From: CAXTKD01 sp964244885
Lineage (GTDB): Bacteria > Pseudomonadota > Alphaproteobacteria > Sphingomonadales > Sphingomonadaceae
Direction of reading: 5' to 3'
Length of the DNA: 64,000 nucleotides
Assembly (NCBI GenBank): GCA_964244885.1
Contig: CAXTKD010000017.1
Location: 1 to 64,000 of the forward strand
Shown: in pieces, positions 43,941-52,514 of the stretch
How the letters are laid out: every line of letters starts with the position of its first letter
Numbering within the stretch: the first letter of the stretch is position 1
Position numbers and translations under genes: made by a program
Notes under the pieces: generated by a model
Told to the model about the DNA's origin: nothing
What the model saw: the letters and a program-made list of their open reading frames with translations, nothing else
The model's database searches: none

Positions 43941-44605
43941 GCCGCCAGCTCCCTGAATAAAGTGTCGAGCCAGCGGCCGACATCGTCGATCTCGATATCG
44001 ATATAATCGGCGGAGGCTTCGTGGCTACCGCGTTCCGAGCCGTTGTTGACCCAGACCGTCGTCATGCCGAGCGCCTTCGCCGGTTTCAGGTTGCGCGCCA
44101 TGTCCTCGACGAACAGAGCGCGGCGCGGGTCGATGGCCCAGGCGTCCAGCATGCCCTGATAGGCCCGGACGTCGGGCTTCGGCACATAGGCGCAGGCGTG
44201 GATGTCGTGAATGCCCTCGAACGCCTCGCCGAGGCCGAGCGCGTCGAGCACCCGGCCGGCGTAGCTGGCGTCGCCGTTGGTGAACACCAGCTTGCGGCCG
44301 GGCAACCGCGCGATGCCCTCGATGACCCGCCGGTCGTGCGACAGCACCGAAGTGTCGATGTCGTGGACGAAGTCGAGAAAGTGGCTCGGCTCGACTCCAT
44401 GCGCGTCCATCAGGCCGCGCAGCGTCGTGCCGTGCTCGTGGAAATATTGCTTCTGAATGCGCCGGGCCTCGACCGGATCGACCGAGAGCAGGCGTGCGAC
44501 ATAATCGCTCATCCGGACGTCGATCTGACCAAACAGGTCGCAGACCGGCGGGTACAGCGTGTTGTCGAGATCGAAGATCCACGCGTCGATGTGGGACAGG
44601 GCCAT
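43937..44605 (-). CDS. HAD-family pyrimidine 5'-nucleotidase
   Basis: 222 residues. HAD phosphatase: motif I DAWIFDLDNTLYPP, motif II VFTNGDASYAGRVL, motif III Lys in KPDVRAYQGMLDA, motif IV LFVEDMARNLKPAKALGM. DLDNTLYP is typical of the Sdt1/Phm8-like pyrimidine nucleotidase group. It is the first gene of the operon with dapD, and its promoter lies in the 123-bp divergent gap before the autotransporter. Confidence 0.9.
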   Translation of the reverse strand: MALSHIDAWIFDLDNTLYPPVCDLFGQIDVRMSDYVARLLSVDPVEARRIQKQYFHEHGTTLRGLMDAHGVEPSHFLDFVHDIDTSVLSHDRRVIEGIARLPGRKLVFTNGDASYAGRVLDALGLGEAFEGIHDIHACAYVPKPDVRAYQGMLDAWAIDPRRALFVEDMARNLKPAKALGMTTVWVNNGSERGSHEASADYIDIEIDDVGRWLDTLFRELAA

Positions 44606-44728
44606 GGCGGGCGGGGCTATAGACCAGCCTAGTCGCGAATTGAAATCCGTCGCGGGCGCGCAACGGTTCAGCTTGCGTTATGGGAAAGCCTTCATAGTGT
44701 TGACGGGACCGTCAAGGGGGTTGCGTTG

Positions 44729-47125
44729 ATGATCGAGACCTTTCGGCCGCGAGTGCGCAAGCGCGCCAGCGTCACCCTCATGGCGTGCGCATCGCTGCTG
44801 ACCGCCTGCGGCGGCGGCGGCGGTGTCCAGTCGACCCCCGAGCCGCCGACCGCGCCGACACCCACGCCGACACCGACGCCAACTCCGACTCCGACTCCGA
44901 CTCCGACGCCAACTCCGACGCCAACTCCGACGCCGACACCAACTCCGACTCCGACGCCCACGCCGACACCAACCCCGACGCCAACTCCGACACCCACGCC
45001 GCCGGCGGTAAACTACAACACCGCCGAATATCAGCGGTCGAACGGCGCGACATCGATGAGCGCGATCACCGCGTACAACGCCGGCGCGACCGGGGCGGGG
45101 GTGACCGTCGCGGTGGTCGACAGCGGCATCAATCCCGACCTCCCAGAGTTCGCGGGGCGGATCAGCCCGGCGAGCTTCGACGTCGCGGGCGACGGCAGCC
45201 GGGGAATCAGCGACGAGGACGGCCACGGCACCTCGATCGCCGGCGTGATCGCCGCCGCGAAGGACGATGTCGGAATCCAGGGCGTGGCGTTCGGCGCGAC
45301 GATCCTGTCGCTCCGCACCGACGAGCCCGGCACCTGCGCCGAAGAGGACGGCTGCAGCCATTCGGACAACGACATCGCCCGCGCCGTCGACATCGCGACC
45401 ACCAACAACGCCAAGGTGATCAACATCTCACTCGGCGGCTCGCCGGCCAGCCTGTCGCTCCGCAACGCCATCGCGCGCGCGACTCGCGCCGGCATCATCA
45501 TCGTGATCTCGGCGGGCAACGAAAGCGATCCCAATCCCGATCCGCTCGCCCAGCTGGCGACCAACACCGCGATCTCGAATGGCCTGATCATCATCGCCGG
45601 CGCGAACGATTCGACGGGCACGATCGCCGACTTCAGCGACCGCGCCGGCAACAGCGCGGCCTATTATCTGAGCGCGCTCGGCGTCCGGGTGCGCTCGTTC
45701 GACCAGACCAACGGCGCCTTCCTGTTCAGCGGCACCTCCTATTCGGCGCCGAACGTCACCGGCGCGGTGGCGTTGCTGCGCCAGGCCTTCCCGACGATGA
45801 CGGCGGCGCAGATCGTCAACCTGCTCTACACGACCGCGACCGACGCGGGCGACCCCGGCGTCGACGCGGTGTACGGCCACGGCATCCTGAACCTCACCAA
45901 CGCCTTCCGGCCGCAGGGCGCGGCGTCGCTCGCCGGATCGGCGGTCCCCGTCTCGACGACCGACAACGCCGCGCTTGGCGCCGCCTTCGGCGACGGCGGG
46001 CAGGCGGGCGAATCGCTGAAGGGCGCGGTGATCCTCGACGGCTATGGCCGCGCCTTCGCGATGGACCTCGCGCGGACGATCGCCGCGACTCCCGAGTCGC
46101 GCGTGCTGGCGAGCCTCGCCGATCGCTCGCTGTCGGGCGGCGGCGAAGCCGGGCCGGCGCGCTTCAGCGTCACGGTGACGCCCGCGACCTCGACGCGGCC
46201 ATGGGTCGGAATCTCGCAGCAGGGACTCGACAATCACGCCGCCGACAAGGACCGGCCGGTGCGCGGGCTGGTCAGCAGCGCCATGGGCGCCTCGGGCATC
46301 GTCGGGGCGGCCTTCGGCTACGCGCCGGAGACGCTGGCGGCGGCGGTCGGCGGCGGCTGGGGCCAGGGCAATTTCCTCGCCGCTGGGCATGGCGGCGACG
46401 ACGCCGGCCTCAGCATGCGCGGCGGCAGCGCGCTCGCCTACGCCCGCCACGCCGGGCCGTGGATGCTGTCCTTCGCGGCGGGCCATGCGGCGGTCGACGA
46501 TCCGCGCCCCGGCCGTGGCGACGCTGGCCAGGCCGACACGATGACGCTGCGCGCCGAGCGCCGGCTGGGGCCAGTCAGCCTCGCCGCCGGCATCGCCGAG
46601 CTTCGCGAGAGCGACACCCTGCTCGGCAGCCGCGGCCCGGCGCTCGGCATCGCCGGCGCGACGAGCCGCTTCGCCAGCCTCGAGGCGCGCGCCGCGCTCG
46701 GCGGCGGCTGGAGCCTCGTCGGCAACGCGCGGACGGGCTGGACCCAGGCGCATCTCACCGCGGGAGCGATCGAGTCGGCCGGCACGATCCGAAGCAGCGG
46801 CTTCTCGGCGACGCTCTCCAAGGCCGGCGTGTTCGGCGGCGACCGCTTCGACCTCCGGGTCGCGCAGCCGCTCCGCGTCGACCGCGCGGCGGCGCGCTTC
46901 TCGCTGCCCGTCAGCTACGATTACGCCACCCTGTCGACGGGTTTCGAGGACCGCACGGTCAACCTCGCGCCGTCGGGCCGCGAGATCGACGCGGAGGCGG
47001 TCTATGCCGCGAGCGTCCTCGGCGGCGACCTCGGCGCGCACCTGTTCTGGCGGCGCGAGCCCGGCCACGTGCTGACGCGCGATCCCGATGTCGGCGCGGC
47101 GCTCACGTTCGCGGTCGGGTTTTAG
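44729..47125 (+). CDS. Subtilisin-type (S8) autotransporter lipoprotein with Thr-Pro linker
   Basis: 798 residues from ATG 44729. A lipoprotein-type signal ends in lipobox LTAC (Cys27) followed by a Gly run, then a (Thr-Pro)24 linker. The S8 domain has the catalytic triad Asp131 (VAVVDSGIN), His166 (DGHGTSIAGVI) and Ser337 (FSGTSYSAPNVTGAVALL). After a passenger tail comes a C-terminal barrel-like region (about 510-798) ending GAALTFAVGF. The layout resembles SphB1/NalP lipoprotein autotransporters, which mature other surface proteins. Substrate unknown. It is divergent from the nucleotidase. Confidence 0.9.
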   Translation: MIETFRPRVRKRASVTLMACASLLTACGGGGGVQSTPEPPTAPTPTPTPTPTPTPTPTPTPTPTPTPTPTPTPTPTPTPTPTPTPTPTPTPPAVNYNTAEYQRSNGATSMSAITAYNAGATGAGVTVAVVDSGINPDLPEFAGRISPASFDVAGDGSRGISDEDGHGTSIAGVIAAAKDDVGIQGVAFGATILSLRTDEPGTCAEEDGCSHSDNDIARAVDIATTNNAKVINISLGGSPASLSLRNAIARATRAGIIIVISAGNESDPNPDPLAQLATNTAISNGLIIIAGANDSTGTIADFSDRAGNSAAYYLSALGVRVRSFDQTNGAFLFSGTSYSAPNVTGAVALLRQAFPTMTAAQIVNLLYTTATDAGDPGVDAVYGHGILNLTNAFRPQGAASLAGSAVPVSTTDNAALGAAFGDGGQAGESLKGAVILDGYGRAFAMDLARTIAATPESRVLASLADRSLSGGGEAGPARFSVTVTPATSTRPWVGISQQGLDNHAADKDRPVRGLVSSAMGASGIVGAAFGYAPETLAAAVGGGWGQGNFLAAGHGGDDAGLSMRGGSALAYARHAGPWMLSFAAGHAAVDDPRPGRGDAGQADTMTLRAERRLGPVSLAAGIAELRESDTLLGSRGPALGIAGATSRFASLEARAALGGGWSLVGNARTGWTQAHLTAGAIESAGTIRSSGFSATLSKAGVFGGDRFDLRVAQPLRVDRAAARFSLPVSYDYATLSTGFEDRTVNLAPSGREIDAEAVYAASVLGGDLGAHLFWRREPGHVLTRDPDVGAALTFAVGF
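44858..45001. repeat. Hexanucleotide tandem repeat encoding (Thr-Pro)24
   Basis: Twenty-four in-frame units of ACN CCN with varied third bases. In-frame length changes would alter the linker, not the reading frame. The complementary strand reads as a Gly-Val repeat, a shadow. Confidence 0.95.
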
Positions 47126-47238
47126 ACCACACAGCTTACTCTGAGCCGCTCATCCCGAGCGGTTTTGGAGGTGCCCACCAGCCGCACGTTAGAATTGTGC
47201 ATCGCGGCACGAAGGCTGTAAGCCTCACGCTACCGACG

Positions 47239-48735
47239 ATGCAGCCCCCCGCACCGCCCTCGCCCGAAACGCCGCCGCATATCCCCGATGCCTCGGGCGA
47301 TGTCGCCGCGCTGGCGCGTGGCGGACGGACCAATTTCTTCGGCTTCCTGCTCCGCCTGATGGCGCGGCTGCCCTTCCTGTTCATCGCCGGGCAGCTCTAT
47401 GGCGCGGCGACGCTGGGGCGCTTCGCCTATGCGACGCTGGTCGTCGAGCTGGTGGCGCTGCTCGCGACGCTCGGGCTGAAACGCGGCATCGCGGTGGCGC
47501 TGGCGAAGAGCGAGCATGAGGCGCATGTCGTGTGGGACGCGCTGCTGCTGGCGATGGCGTCGGCGGCGATCGGCGCGGCGCTGCTCGCGACCTTTCCCGA
47601 GATCGTGTTCCCCAACAGCTTCGTCACCGGCATGGACCGGGCGTTTCCGCTGGTCGCGCTGGCGCTCGCGGGCTCGGACGTGGCGCTCGCGGCGCTGGCG
47701 TTTCGCGGCAACATCGCCGCGACGGTGCGCGCCCGCTCGCTGGTCGAGCCCTGGGTGCTGACGATCGTCGCGGCGGCGCTGGCGTTCACGCATTTCAAGC
47801 GCGACGGGCTGATCATCGCCTATGCGGTGTCGATGGCGGCGGCGCTCTTGGCCTCGCTCTGGCCGTGCGTCCGCGAGTTCGGGCTGCCGCACGGCTGGCG
47901 TCCGCATCCCGACAAGATCGCCCGGCTGGCGCGCGAGAACGTCGCGCTGGCGGGCGCCGATGCGATCGAATGGGGCACGCGGCGACTGGACCTGTTCGTG
48001 CTCGGCATCTTCGCGACGCCGGCAGCGGTTGGCATCTATTATGTCGCGCAGCAGGTCGCCTCACTGCCGCAGAAACTGAAGACCAGCTTCGATCCCGTCC
48101 TCGGCCCGATGCTGTCGCGCAGCCTCGTCGCGGGCGACCGGCCGGCGATGGCGGGGCATGTGCGGCAGGTCGGCTTCTGGGTGATCGGCGCGCAGCTCTG
48201 CGTCGCGCTGGCGCTCGGCATCCCCGGCGAGGCCGTGCTGCGCCTCGTCGGCCACGAGTTCGCCGGCGGCGAGACCGTGGTCGCGGTGCTGCTCGCCGCC
48301 GAAGTGCTGGCGGCGACCGCCGCGGTGAGCGAGGCGGCGCTGGTCTACACCAGTCCCGCGCGCAACCTGTGGCTGTCGATTATCGCGATCGCCACCGAAG
48401 GCGCGCTGGCGCTGGCGTTGGTACCGCTGCTGGCGACACGCGGGCCGATGCCGGCGGGGCTGGGCGCCGCGCTGGCGCTGGCGACCGCGCTGACCTTGGG
48501 ATCGGTGCTGAAGTCGCGGCGGCTCCACAAGGACCTGGGCGCGCGGGTGGCGGGCCTGCGCTGGGCGCTGCTCTCGGCGACCGCCGGCGCGCTGGCGCTG
48601 GCGCTGCCGATCCGCGCACTGCCCGACCTGTGGCAGCTCGTGCTCGGCATCCCCGCGGTGATGCTGGTCTACGGCGTCATCCTGTGGCGCTGGGGCCTGA
48701 AGCCCGAGGATCGGGTGCTGTTCAAGCGCGCGTAG
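47239..48735 (+). CDS. Oligosaccharide flippase-like membrane protein (Wzx/MATE type)
   Basis: 498 residues from ATG 47239, with about 12-14 hydrophobic spans (for example FGFLLRLMARLPFLFIAGQL; WVLTIVAAALAFTHF). The N-terminus has the GGRTNFFGFLLRLMAR pattern of lipopolysaccharide O-antigen flippases, and the central QVASLPQKLKTSFDPVLGPM loop with repeated helices supports the polysaccharide-transporter superfamily. It would flip an undecaprenyl-linked glycan across the inner membrane. No glycosyltransferases flank it, so the specific glycan is unknown. Confidence 0.85.
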   Translation: MQPPAPPSPETPPHIPDASGDVAALARGGRTNFFGFLLRLMARLPFLFIAGQLYGAATLGRFAYATLVVELVALLATLGLKRGIAVALAKSEHEAHVVWDALLLAMASAAIGAALLATFPEIVFPNSFVTGMDRAFPLVALALAGSDVALAALAFRGNIAATVRARSLVEPWVLTIVAAALAFTHFKRDGLIIAYAVSMAAALLASLWPCVREFGLPHGWRPHPDKIARLARENVALAGADAIEWGTRRLDLFVLGIFATPAAVGIYYVAQQVASLPQKLKTSFDPVLGPMLSRSLVAGDRPAMAGHVRQVGFWVIGAQLCVALALGIPGEAVLRLVGHEFAGGETVVAVLLAAEVLAATAAVSEAALVYTSPARNLWLSIIAIATEGALALALVPLLATRGPMPAGLGAALALATALTLGSVLKSRRLHKDLGARVAGLRWALLSATAGALALALPIRALPDLWQLVLGIPAVMLVYGVILWRWGLKPEDRVLFKRA

Positions 48736-48808
48736 CCGCTCGATTCGGCGAAGCCGAACGCGGAAATAGCCCGAACGAAAGTCTGCATCGCAGCCTCCTT
48801 CGGTTGAC

Positions 48809-48879
48809 GATTCCGGCGATTTGTGCGATCTAGAAGCTGTCAAGCGGGCCTAGACTGACGGCGCACAAACGCCGGAATC
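48809..48879. repeat. Isolated near-perfect inverted repeat at the edge of an accessory patch
   Basis: Arms 48809-48827 and 48862-48879 are complementary over 18 bases with one unpaired base, loop 34 bases. It is GC-poor compared with other repeats here and has no copy seen elsewhere in the window. It lies just before the HARE-HTH gene. Confidence 0.7.
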
Positions 48880-48893
48880 ATTAGGTTCACGGG

Positions 48894-48924
48894 AGGGCCA
48901 GCCGTCAGGTTGGCCCTTTCTCGT
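48894..48924 (+). terminator. Hairpin with short T-run, plus strand
   Basis: AGGGCCA (48894-48900) pairs with TGGCCCT (48911-48917), followed by TTCTCGTT. It could end a transcript from the flippase or an unannotated small RNA starting near 48800-48840. Confidence 0.5.
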
Positions 48925-49406
48925 TAAAACGGCGGATCGTCGTCTAGGTCGTCATCGAAGTTGCCGCCGAACTGTTTAGTTGTTGCCGGGCGAGCGCCGA
49001 AACCAGACGGGGGCTCGGACTCGGCTTGCGCCTCTGCCGTATGCCCTAGTTCTATCAGCCCGTAAGTGTTCGGAGCGGGCCGCGTGAATACCTCCTCGCG
49101 TCGAACATAAGCCGCAAGAGAGCCGGTTAGCGAAGCCTTCGCGTCGTCCGATTTGCCAATTGCCTTCAGCAGTTCATTCACGTGCAACGGACAGCCCGCT
49201 TGTTTGATCGCGTCTCTCGCCTGCGCTGTCATGCTTCCCGCTTTCGGCTCGGTTTCCGTCTCGGGGCTGGCATCCTTGCCCAGCTCTTTCAGAATGTCGT
49301 TGAGCGCGTGAACATAGATCCGCGCCGACCGCAATTTATCCTCAAGAGACTGGACCTCTGCCTCCTTCTTCCGAAGCTTGGCCTCGATCACACTTTTTTC
49401 GCTCAC
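48924..49406 (-). CDS. Coiled-coil protein with a HARE-HTH-like C-terminal domain
   Basis: 160 residues from GTG 49406, with AAGGAG seven bases upstream. Residues 1-45 form a charged coiled coil (KLRKKEAEVQSLEDKLRS). Residues about 65-125 read TAQARDAIKQAGCPLHVNEL, then SLTGSLAAYVRREEVFTRP and NTYGLIELG, which fits the HARE-HTH winged-helix pattern of ASXL and some bacterial DNA-modification and restriction proteins. The tail is acidic (FDDDLDDDPPF). It is divergent from dinD and shares a 63-bp promoter region with it. Function unknown; a DNA-binding or complex-scaffolding role is likely. Confidence 0.65.
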   Translation of the reverse strand: MSEKSVIEAKLRKKEAEVQSLEDKLRSARIYVHALNDILKELGKDASPETETEPKAGSMTAQARDAIKQAGCPLHVNELLKAIGKSDDAKASLTGSLAAYVRREEVFTRPAPNTYGLIELGHTAEAQAESEPPSGFGARPATTKQFGGNFDDDLDDDPPF

Positions 49407-49469
49407 GATTCGACTCCTTGTGTCGCACACTGTATGTGATAGGAATGATCGTCGCACAAGGGGCGTGCA

Positions 49470-50318
49470 GTGAGTGAAGAACTTGTCGTCACACTTGATC
49501 GCCACACGATGGACGCGTTGGAGGCCGCGAAACACGTGTCCAGTGAGGGTGCTGAGTACTGGCTAGGCCGCGAGATTCGCCCGCTGCTTGGGTACAAGCG
49601 GTGGGAGAACTTCGGCGCGGCGATAGAGAGGGCGCGTGAGGCTATGCGCGGCTCTGGCATCGACCCGTCACAGCAGATACTTGAAACCACGAAGCTGGTG
49701 AGACGAGGAATCGGCGCCGCACAGCCTTCTGCCGACTATTTTCTATCTCGGGGCGCCACATACCTCATCGCGATGAACAGCGATCCCTCAAAGCCAGAGG
49801 TGTCAAACGCGCAGACCTATTTCGCGAGCCAAGCCCGTAATGCCGAACTAGCGGATCATAGCGCGGCCGACCTAAAGCGGCTGAAAAATCGGGATCGCGT
49901 AAAAGACGCTGTCAAGCGCGTGAACGACGTTGCGAAAGACGTTGGGGTCACGCGCTACGGCCTTTTTACCGACGCCGGCTGGAAGGGCTTTTATGGCATG
50001 TCAGTTAAGCAGGTGGCCGAACTGAAAGGCTTGCCGGAGGGCGAGCACATCTTCGACCGCGCTGGCAACCTAGAACTGACAGGCAATGCCTTTCGGATGG
50101 AGTTGACGGCTGAAAGCCTCGCCCAGCAACCGAGTGGTGGCGAAGCGCGGGCTATCAGAGTCAACCGCGAGATCGGCGAGCGGGTGCGCAAAACGATGGT
50201 TGATGAAATTGGCCACGGGCCTGAAAAGCTGGCGTTGGAGGCGGAGACGATCAAGGCAGTCAAAGCGCGTCTGGCGCGACGGCCTGAGAAGGCGCTAACG
50301 CACCGCGCCGAGGAGTGA
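49470..50318 (+). CDS. dinD: DinD/BRO-type DNA-damage-inducible protein
   Basis: 282 residues from GTG 49470, with AAGGGG upstream. N-terminal half: GAEYWLGREIRPLLGYKRWE and RGIGAAQPSADYFLSRGATY, the DinD/BRO-N signature. The C-terminal region (DVAKDVGVTRYGLFTDAGWK, GMSVKQVAELKGLPEGEHIF) matches DinD. In E. coli DinD is SOS-induced and affects RecA filaments; here no clear alphaproteobacterial SOS box was seen in the upstream 63 bp. Codon use is more AT-rich than in flanking genes, a sign of recent acquisition. Confidence 0.85.
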   Translation: MSEELVVTLDRHTMDALEAAKHVSSEGAEYWLGREIRPLLGYKRWENFGAAIERAREAMRGSGIDPSQQILETTKLVRRGIGAAQPSADYFLSRGATYLIAMNSDPSKPEVSNAQTYFASQARNAELADHSAADLKRLKNRDRVKDAVKRVNDVAKDVGVTRYGLFTDAGWKGFYGMSVKQVAELKGLPEGEHIFDRAGNLELTGNAFRMELTAESLAQQPSGGEARAIRVNREIGERVRKTMVDEIGHGPEKLALEAETIKAVKARLARRPEKALTHRAEE

Positions 50319-50333
50319 AGGAGTGAGGGCAAC

Positions 50334-50660
50334 ATGATCGCACTACGAGCGATAATCGCCGCGACCTTAATTGCGCTCGCCGGATGCGATCAATTTGAGC
50401 GATCTCCGCCGCCCGTGGCCCCTGTAGACCGGTATCGTATCGTCGCAATACCATATGAGCGGCCAATGCTGATCGACACGCAAACCGGCAAAACATGGGT
50501 CAACGCGAGACTCTCTGACATGCACAACCGCATGGTATGGGTCTACGTCACGCGTCTTGATGACAAGAAGGCGGTCAGGGATTTCATCGCCTACAAAGGG
50601 TCAACCCCGCCCGCAAAGGATGCGAAAGTTATCGAGTGGAAAGACTTGCCTGCGAAATGA
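50334..50660 (+). CDS. Small lipoprotein of unknown function
   Basis: 108 residues. Signal ending in lipobox LAGC (MIALRAIIAATLIALAGCDQ) and a mature domain with YRIVAIPYERPMLIDTQTGK, TWVNARLSDMHNRMVWVYV. Starts 16 bp after dinD with a GGAG-like Shine-Dalgarno. No family recognised. A short periplasmic beta-rich fold is likely. Base use is similar to dinD, suggesting joint acquisition. Confidence 0.7.
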   Translation: MIALRAIIAATLIALAGCDQFERSPPPVAPVDRYRIVAIPYERPMLIDTQTGKTWVNARLSDMHNRMVWVYVTRLDDKKAVRDFIAYKGSTPPAKDAKVIEWKDLPAK

Positions 50661-50682
50661 CTGGGTCGCCCACGTATATAAG

Positions 50683-50777
50683 TCCCTTCAGGGGAGGGGT
50701 AGGGGTGGGGTTTTGAGCGGGCTTGCAACGCCGCCGCTCGACGCCCTGCGCCCGCCCCACCCTTAAGGGGAGGGGCG
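50683..50777. repeat. Family A inverted repeat, copy 2
   Basis: Left arm CCCTTCAGGGGAGGGGTAGG (50683-) and right arm GCCCCACCCTTAAGGGGAGG (about 50754-50777). It lies between the small lipoprotein and the convergent DUF2948 gene. Confidence 0.8.
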
Positions 50778-50778
50778 G

Positions 50779-51180
50779 TCAGGCGCTGTGGCTCGGCTTC
50801 GTCTTCGTCCCCCACGGCCCGGTCAGATCTTCCATCGTCAGGTCGATCGCCTCGACCTCCAGCCGGAGCGAGGTGCCGGCGGCGAAGTCGAGCACCAGCG
50901 TTTCGCCGTCCACCCGGATCGCCAGCAGGTCGAGCACCATCTGGTCGGAGGTCGGCCAGTTGCGGCGCTGCGCCCTGGTGACGCTGCCGATGCGGAGGCC
51001 GGCGCGCGAGCGGCTGCGCGCCTTCGCCTCCCAGCGATAGCGGTTTGCGACCAGCGCGACGACATGGCTCCGCGCATCGAACGCGACATCGCCGACGCGC
51101 ACCGCGGCGTCCTGCATCAGCGCCGAGACGACCTTCAGATCCTCCTCGTCGACGGCGAGGAGGTGGAGCTGCTCAGCCAT
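50779..51180 (-). CDS. DUF2948 family protein
   Basis: 133 residues, matching the alphaproteobacterial DUF2948 family: LHLLAVDEEDLKVVSALMQD, VGDVAFDARSHVVALVANRY, RIGSVTRAQRRNWPTSDQMV. Function unknown; frequently linked to murA, as here, and overlapping it by eight bases. A beta-sheet-rich fold with no signal peptide. Confidence 0.9.
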   Translation of the reverse strand: MAEQLHLLAVDEEDLKVVSALMQDAAVRVGDVAFDARSHVVALVANRYRWEAKARSRSRAGLRIGSVTRAQRRNWPTSDQMVLDLLAIRVDGETLVLDFAAGTSLRLEVEAIDLTMEDLTGPWGTKTKPSHSA

Positions 51181-52453
51181 CGGACACGCGCTCGATATCC
51201 GCGCCGACGCCCGACAATTTCTCCTCGAGCCGCTCGTAGCCGCGGTCGAGGTGATAGACCCGGTTGACCACCGTCTCGCCCTTCGCCGCGAGGCCAGCGA
51301 GGACGAGGCTCATCGAAGCGCGAAGGTCGGTCGCCATCACCTGCGCGCCGGTGAGGCCCGAAACGCCGCGCACCACCGCCGAGCGGCCCCGCACGGTGAT
51401 GTCGGCGCCCATCCGCGCCAGCTCGGGCACGTGCATGTAGCGGTTCTCGAAGATCGTCTCGGTCAGCATCGAGGTCGAGGAGCCGAGCGCCAGCATCGCC
51501 ATGAACTGCGCCTGCATGTCGGTCGGGAAGCCCGGATAGGGCTGGGTCGTGACGTCGATCCCGGCGAGCGGACCGGAGGCCGAGATGCGCAGGCCCTCGA
51601 TGGTCCGCTGGACCGAGACTCCGGCCTCGATCAGCTTGTCGATGATCGCGCCCATCTCCTCGGCGCGCGCGCCCACCAGCGTCAGGTCGCCGCCGGTGAT
51701 CGCGGCGGCGCAGGCGTAGGAGCCCGCCTCGATCCGGTCGGGCATGACCGCGTAGGTCGCGCCGTGCAGGCGGTCGACGCCCTGGACGGTCAGGTGCTCG
51801 GTTCCGATGCCGTCGATCTTGGCGCCCATCGCCACCAGCAGGCGGCAGAGGTCGACGATCTCGGGCTCGCGCGCCGCGTTCTCGATCACCGACTCGCCCT
51901 TGGCGAGGACGGCGGCCATCAGCACGTTCTCGGTCGCGCCGACCGAGACGGTGGAGAAGGAGACGCGGCCGCCCTTCAACCCGCCCTTGGCGCTCGCCTT
52001 CACGTATCCCGAGGCGATCTCGATCTCGGCCCCGAGGTGCTCCAGTCCCTTCAGGTGCAGGTCGATCGGCCGGTTGCCGATCGCGCATCCGCCGGGCAGC
52101 GACACCGTCGCCTCCCCGGCGCGCGCCATCAGCGGGCCGAGCACGAGGATCGAGGCGCGCATCTTGCGGACGATATCGTAGGGCGCGGTGGTCGACGCGA
52201 TACGGTTGGCGCGAAGCGTCATGACGCGGCCGAACTCGCCGGCGCGCGCACCCTCGATCATCGTCGAGACTCCGTGGCCATTGAGCAGATGCCCGAAGGT
52301 GTCGACATCGGCGAGGCGCGGCAGGTTGCGCAGCGTCAGCGGCTCGTCGGTCAGGAGCGCGCAGGGCATCAGCGTGAGCGCGGCGTTCTTGGCGCCCGAG
52401 ATGTGGAGGCGGCCGGACAGGCGCTTGCCGCCGCGAATGACGATCTGATCCAT
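51173..52453 (-). CDS. murA: UDP-N-acetylglucosamine 1-carboxyvinyltransferase
   Basis: 426 residues. First committed peptidoglycan step: enolpyruvyl transfer from PEP to UDP-GlcNAc. Family signatures: SGAKNAALTLMPCALLTDEP, LPGGCAIGNRPIDLHLKGLE with catalytic Cys123, and ATDLRASMSLVLAGLAAKG. Both inside-out alpha/beta domains are complete. The gene is upstream of DUF2948 and overlaps it. Confidence 0.98.
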   Translation of the reverse strand: MDQIVIRGGKRLSGRLHISGAKNAALTLMPCALLTDEPLTLRNLPRLADVDTFGHLLNGHGVSTMIEGARAGEFGRVMTLRANRIASTTAPYDIVRKMRASILVLGPLMARAGEATVSLPGGCAIGNRPIDLHLKGLEHLGAEIEIASGYVKASAKGGLKGGRVSFSTVSVGATENVLMAAVLAKGESVIENAAREPEIVDLCRLLVAMGAKIDGIGTEHLTVQGVDRLHGATYAVMPDRIEAGSYACAAAITGGDLTLVGARAEEMGAIIDKLIEAGVSVQRTIEGLRISASGPLAGIDVTTQPYPGFPTDMQAQFMAMLALGSSTSMLTETIFENRYMHVPELARMGADITVRGRSAVVRGVSGLTGAQVMATDLRASMSLVLAGLAAKGETVVNRVYHLDRGYERLEEKLSGVGADIERVSDG

Positions 52454-52514
52454 GGCGTCTGCCCTAGCGCGCTTCTCGCGGCACGGGAACCGCCATCGGC
52501 GCTGTCGAGCGGGT

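Noticed and set aside
44858..45001. CRISPR-like or Gly-Val repeat
   Set aside because: It is a coding hexanucleotide repeat without spacers. The Gly-Val reading is its complement.
44785..48735. 1316-residue frame running through the protease region into the flippase
   Set aside because: The first part is an out-of-frame shadow of the S8 gene. The flippase starts at 47239 and lies in its own gene.
49407..49469. SOS box or mirror operator between the HARE-HTH and dinD genes
   Set aside because: No GTTC-N7-GTTC pattern was seen, and the CCTTGTG/CACAAGG symmetry is just the two Shine-Dalgarno sequences facing away.
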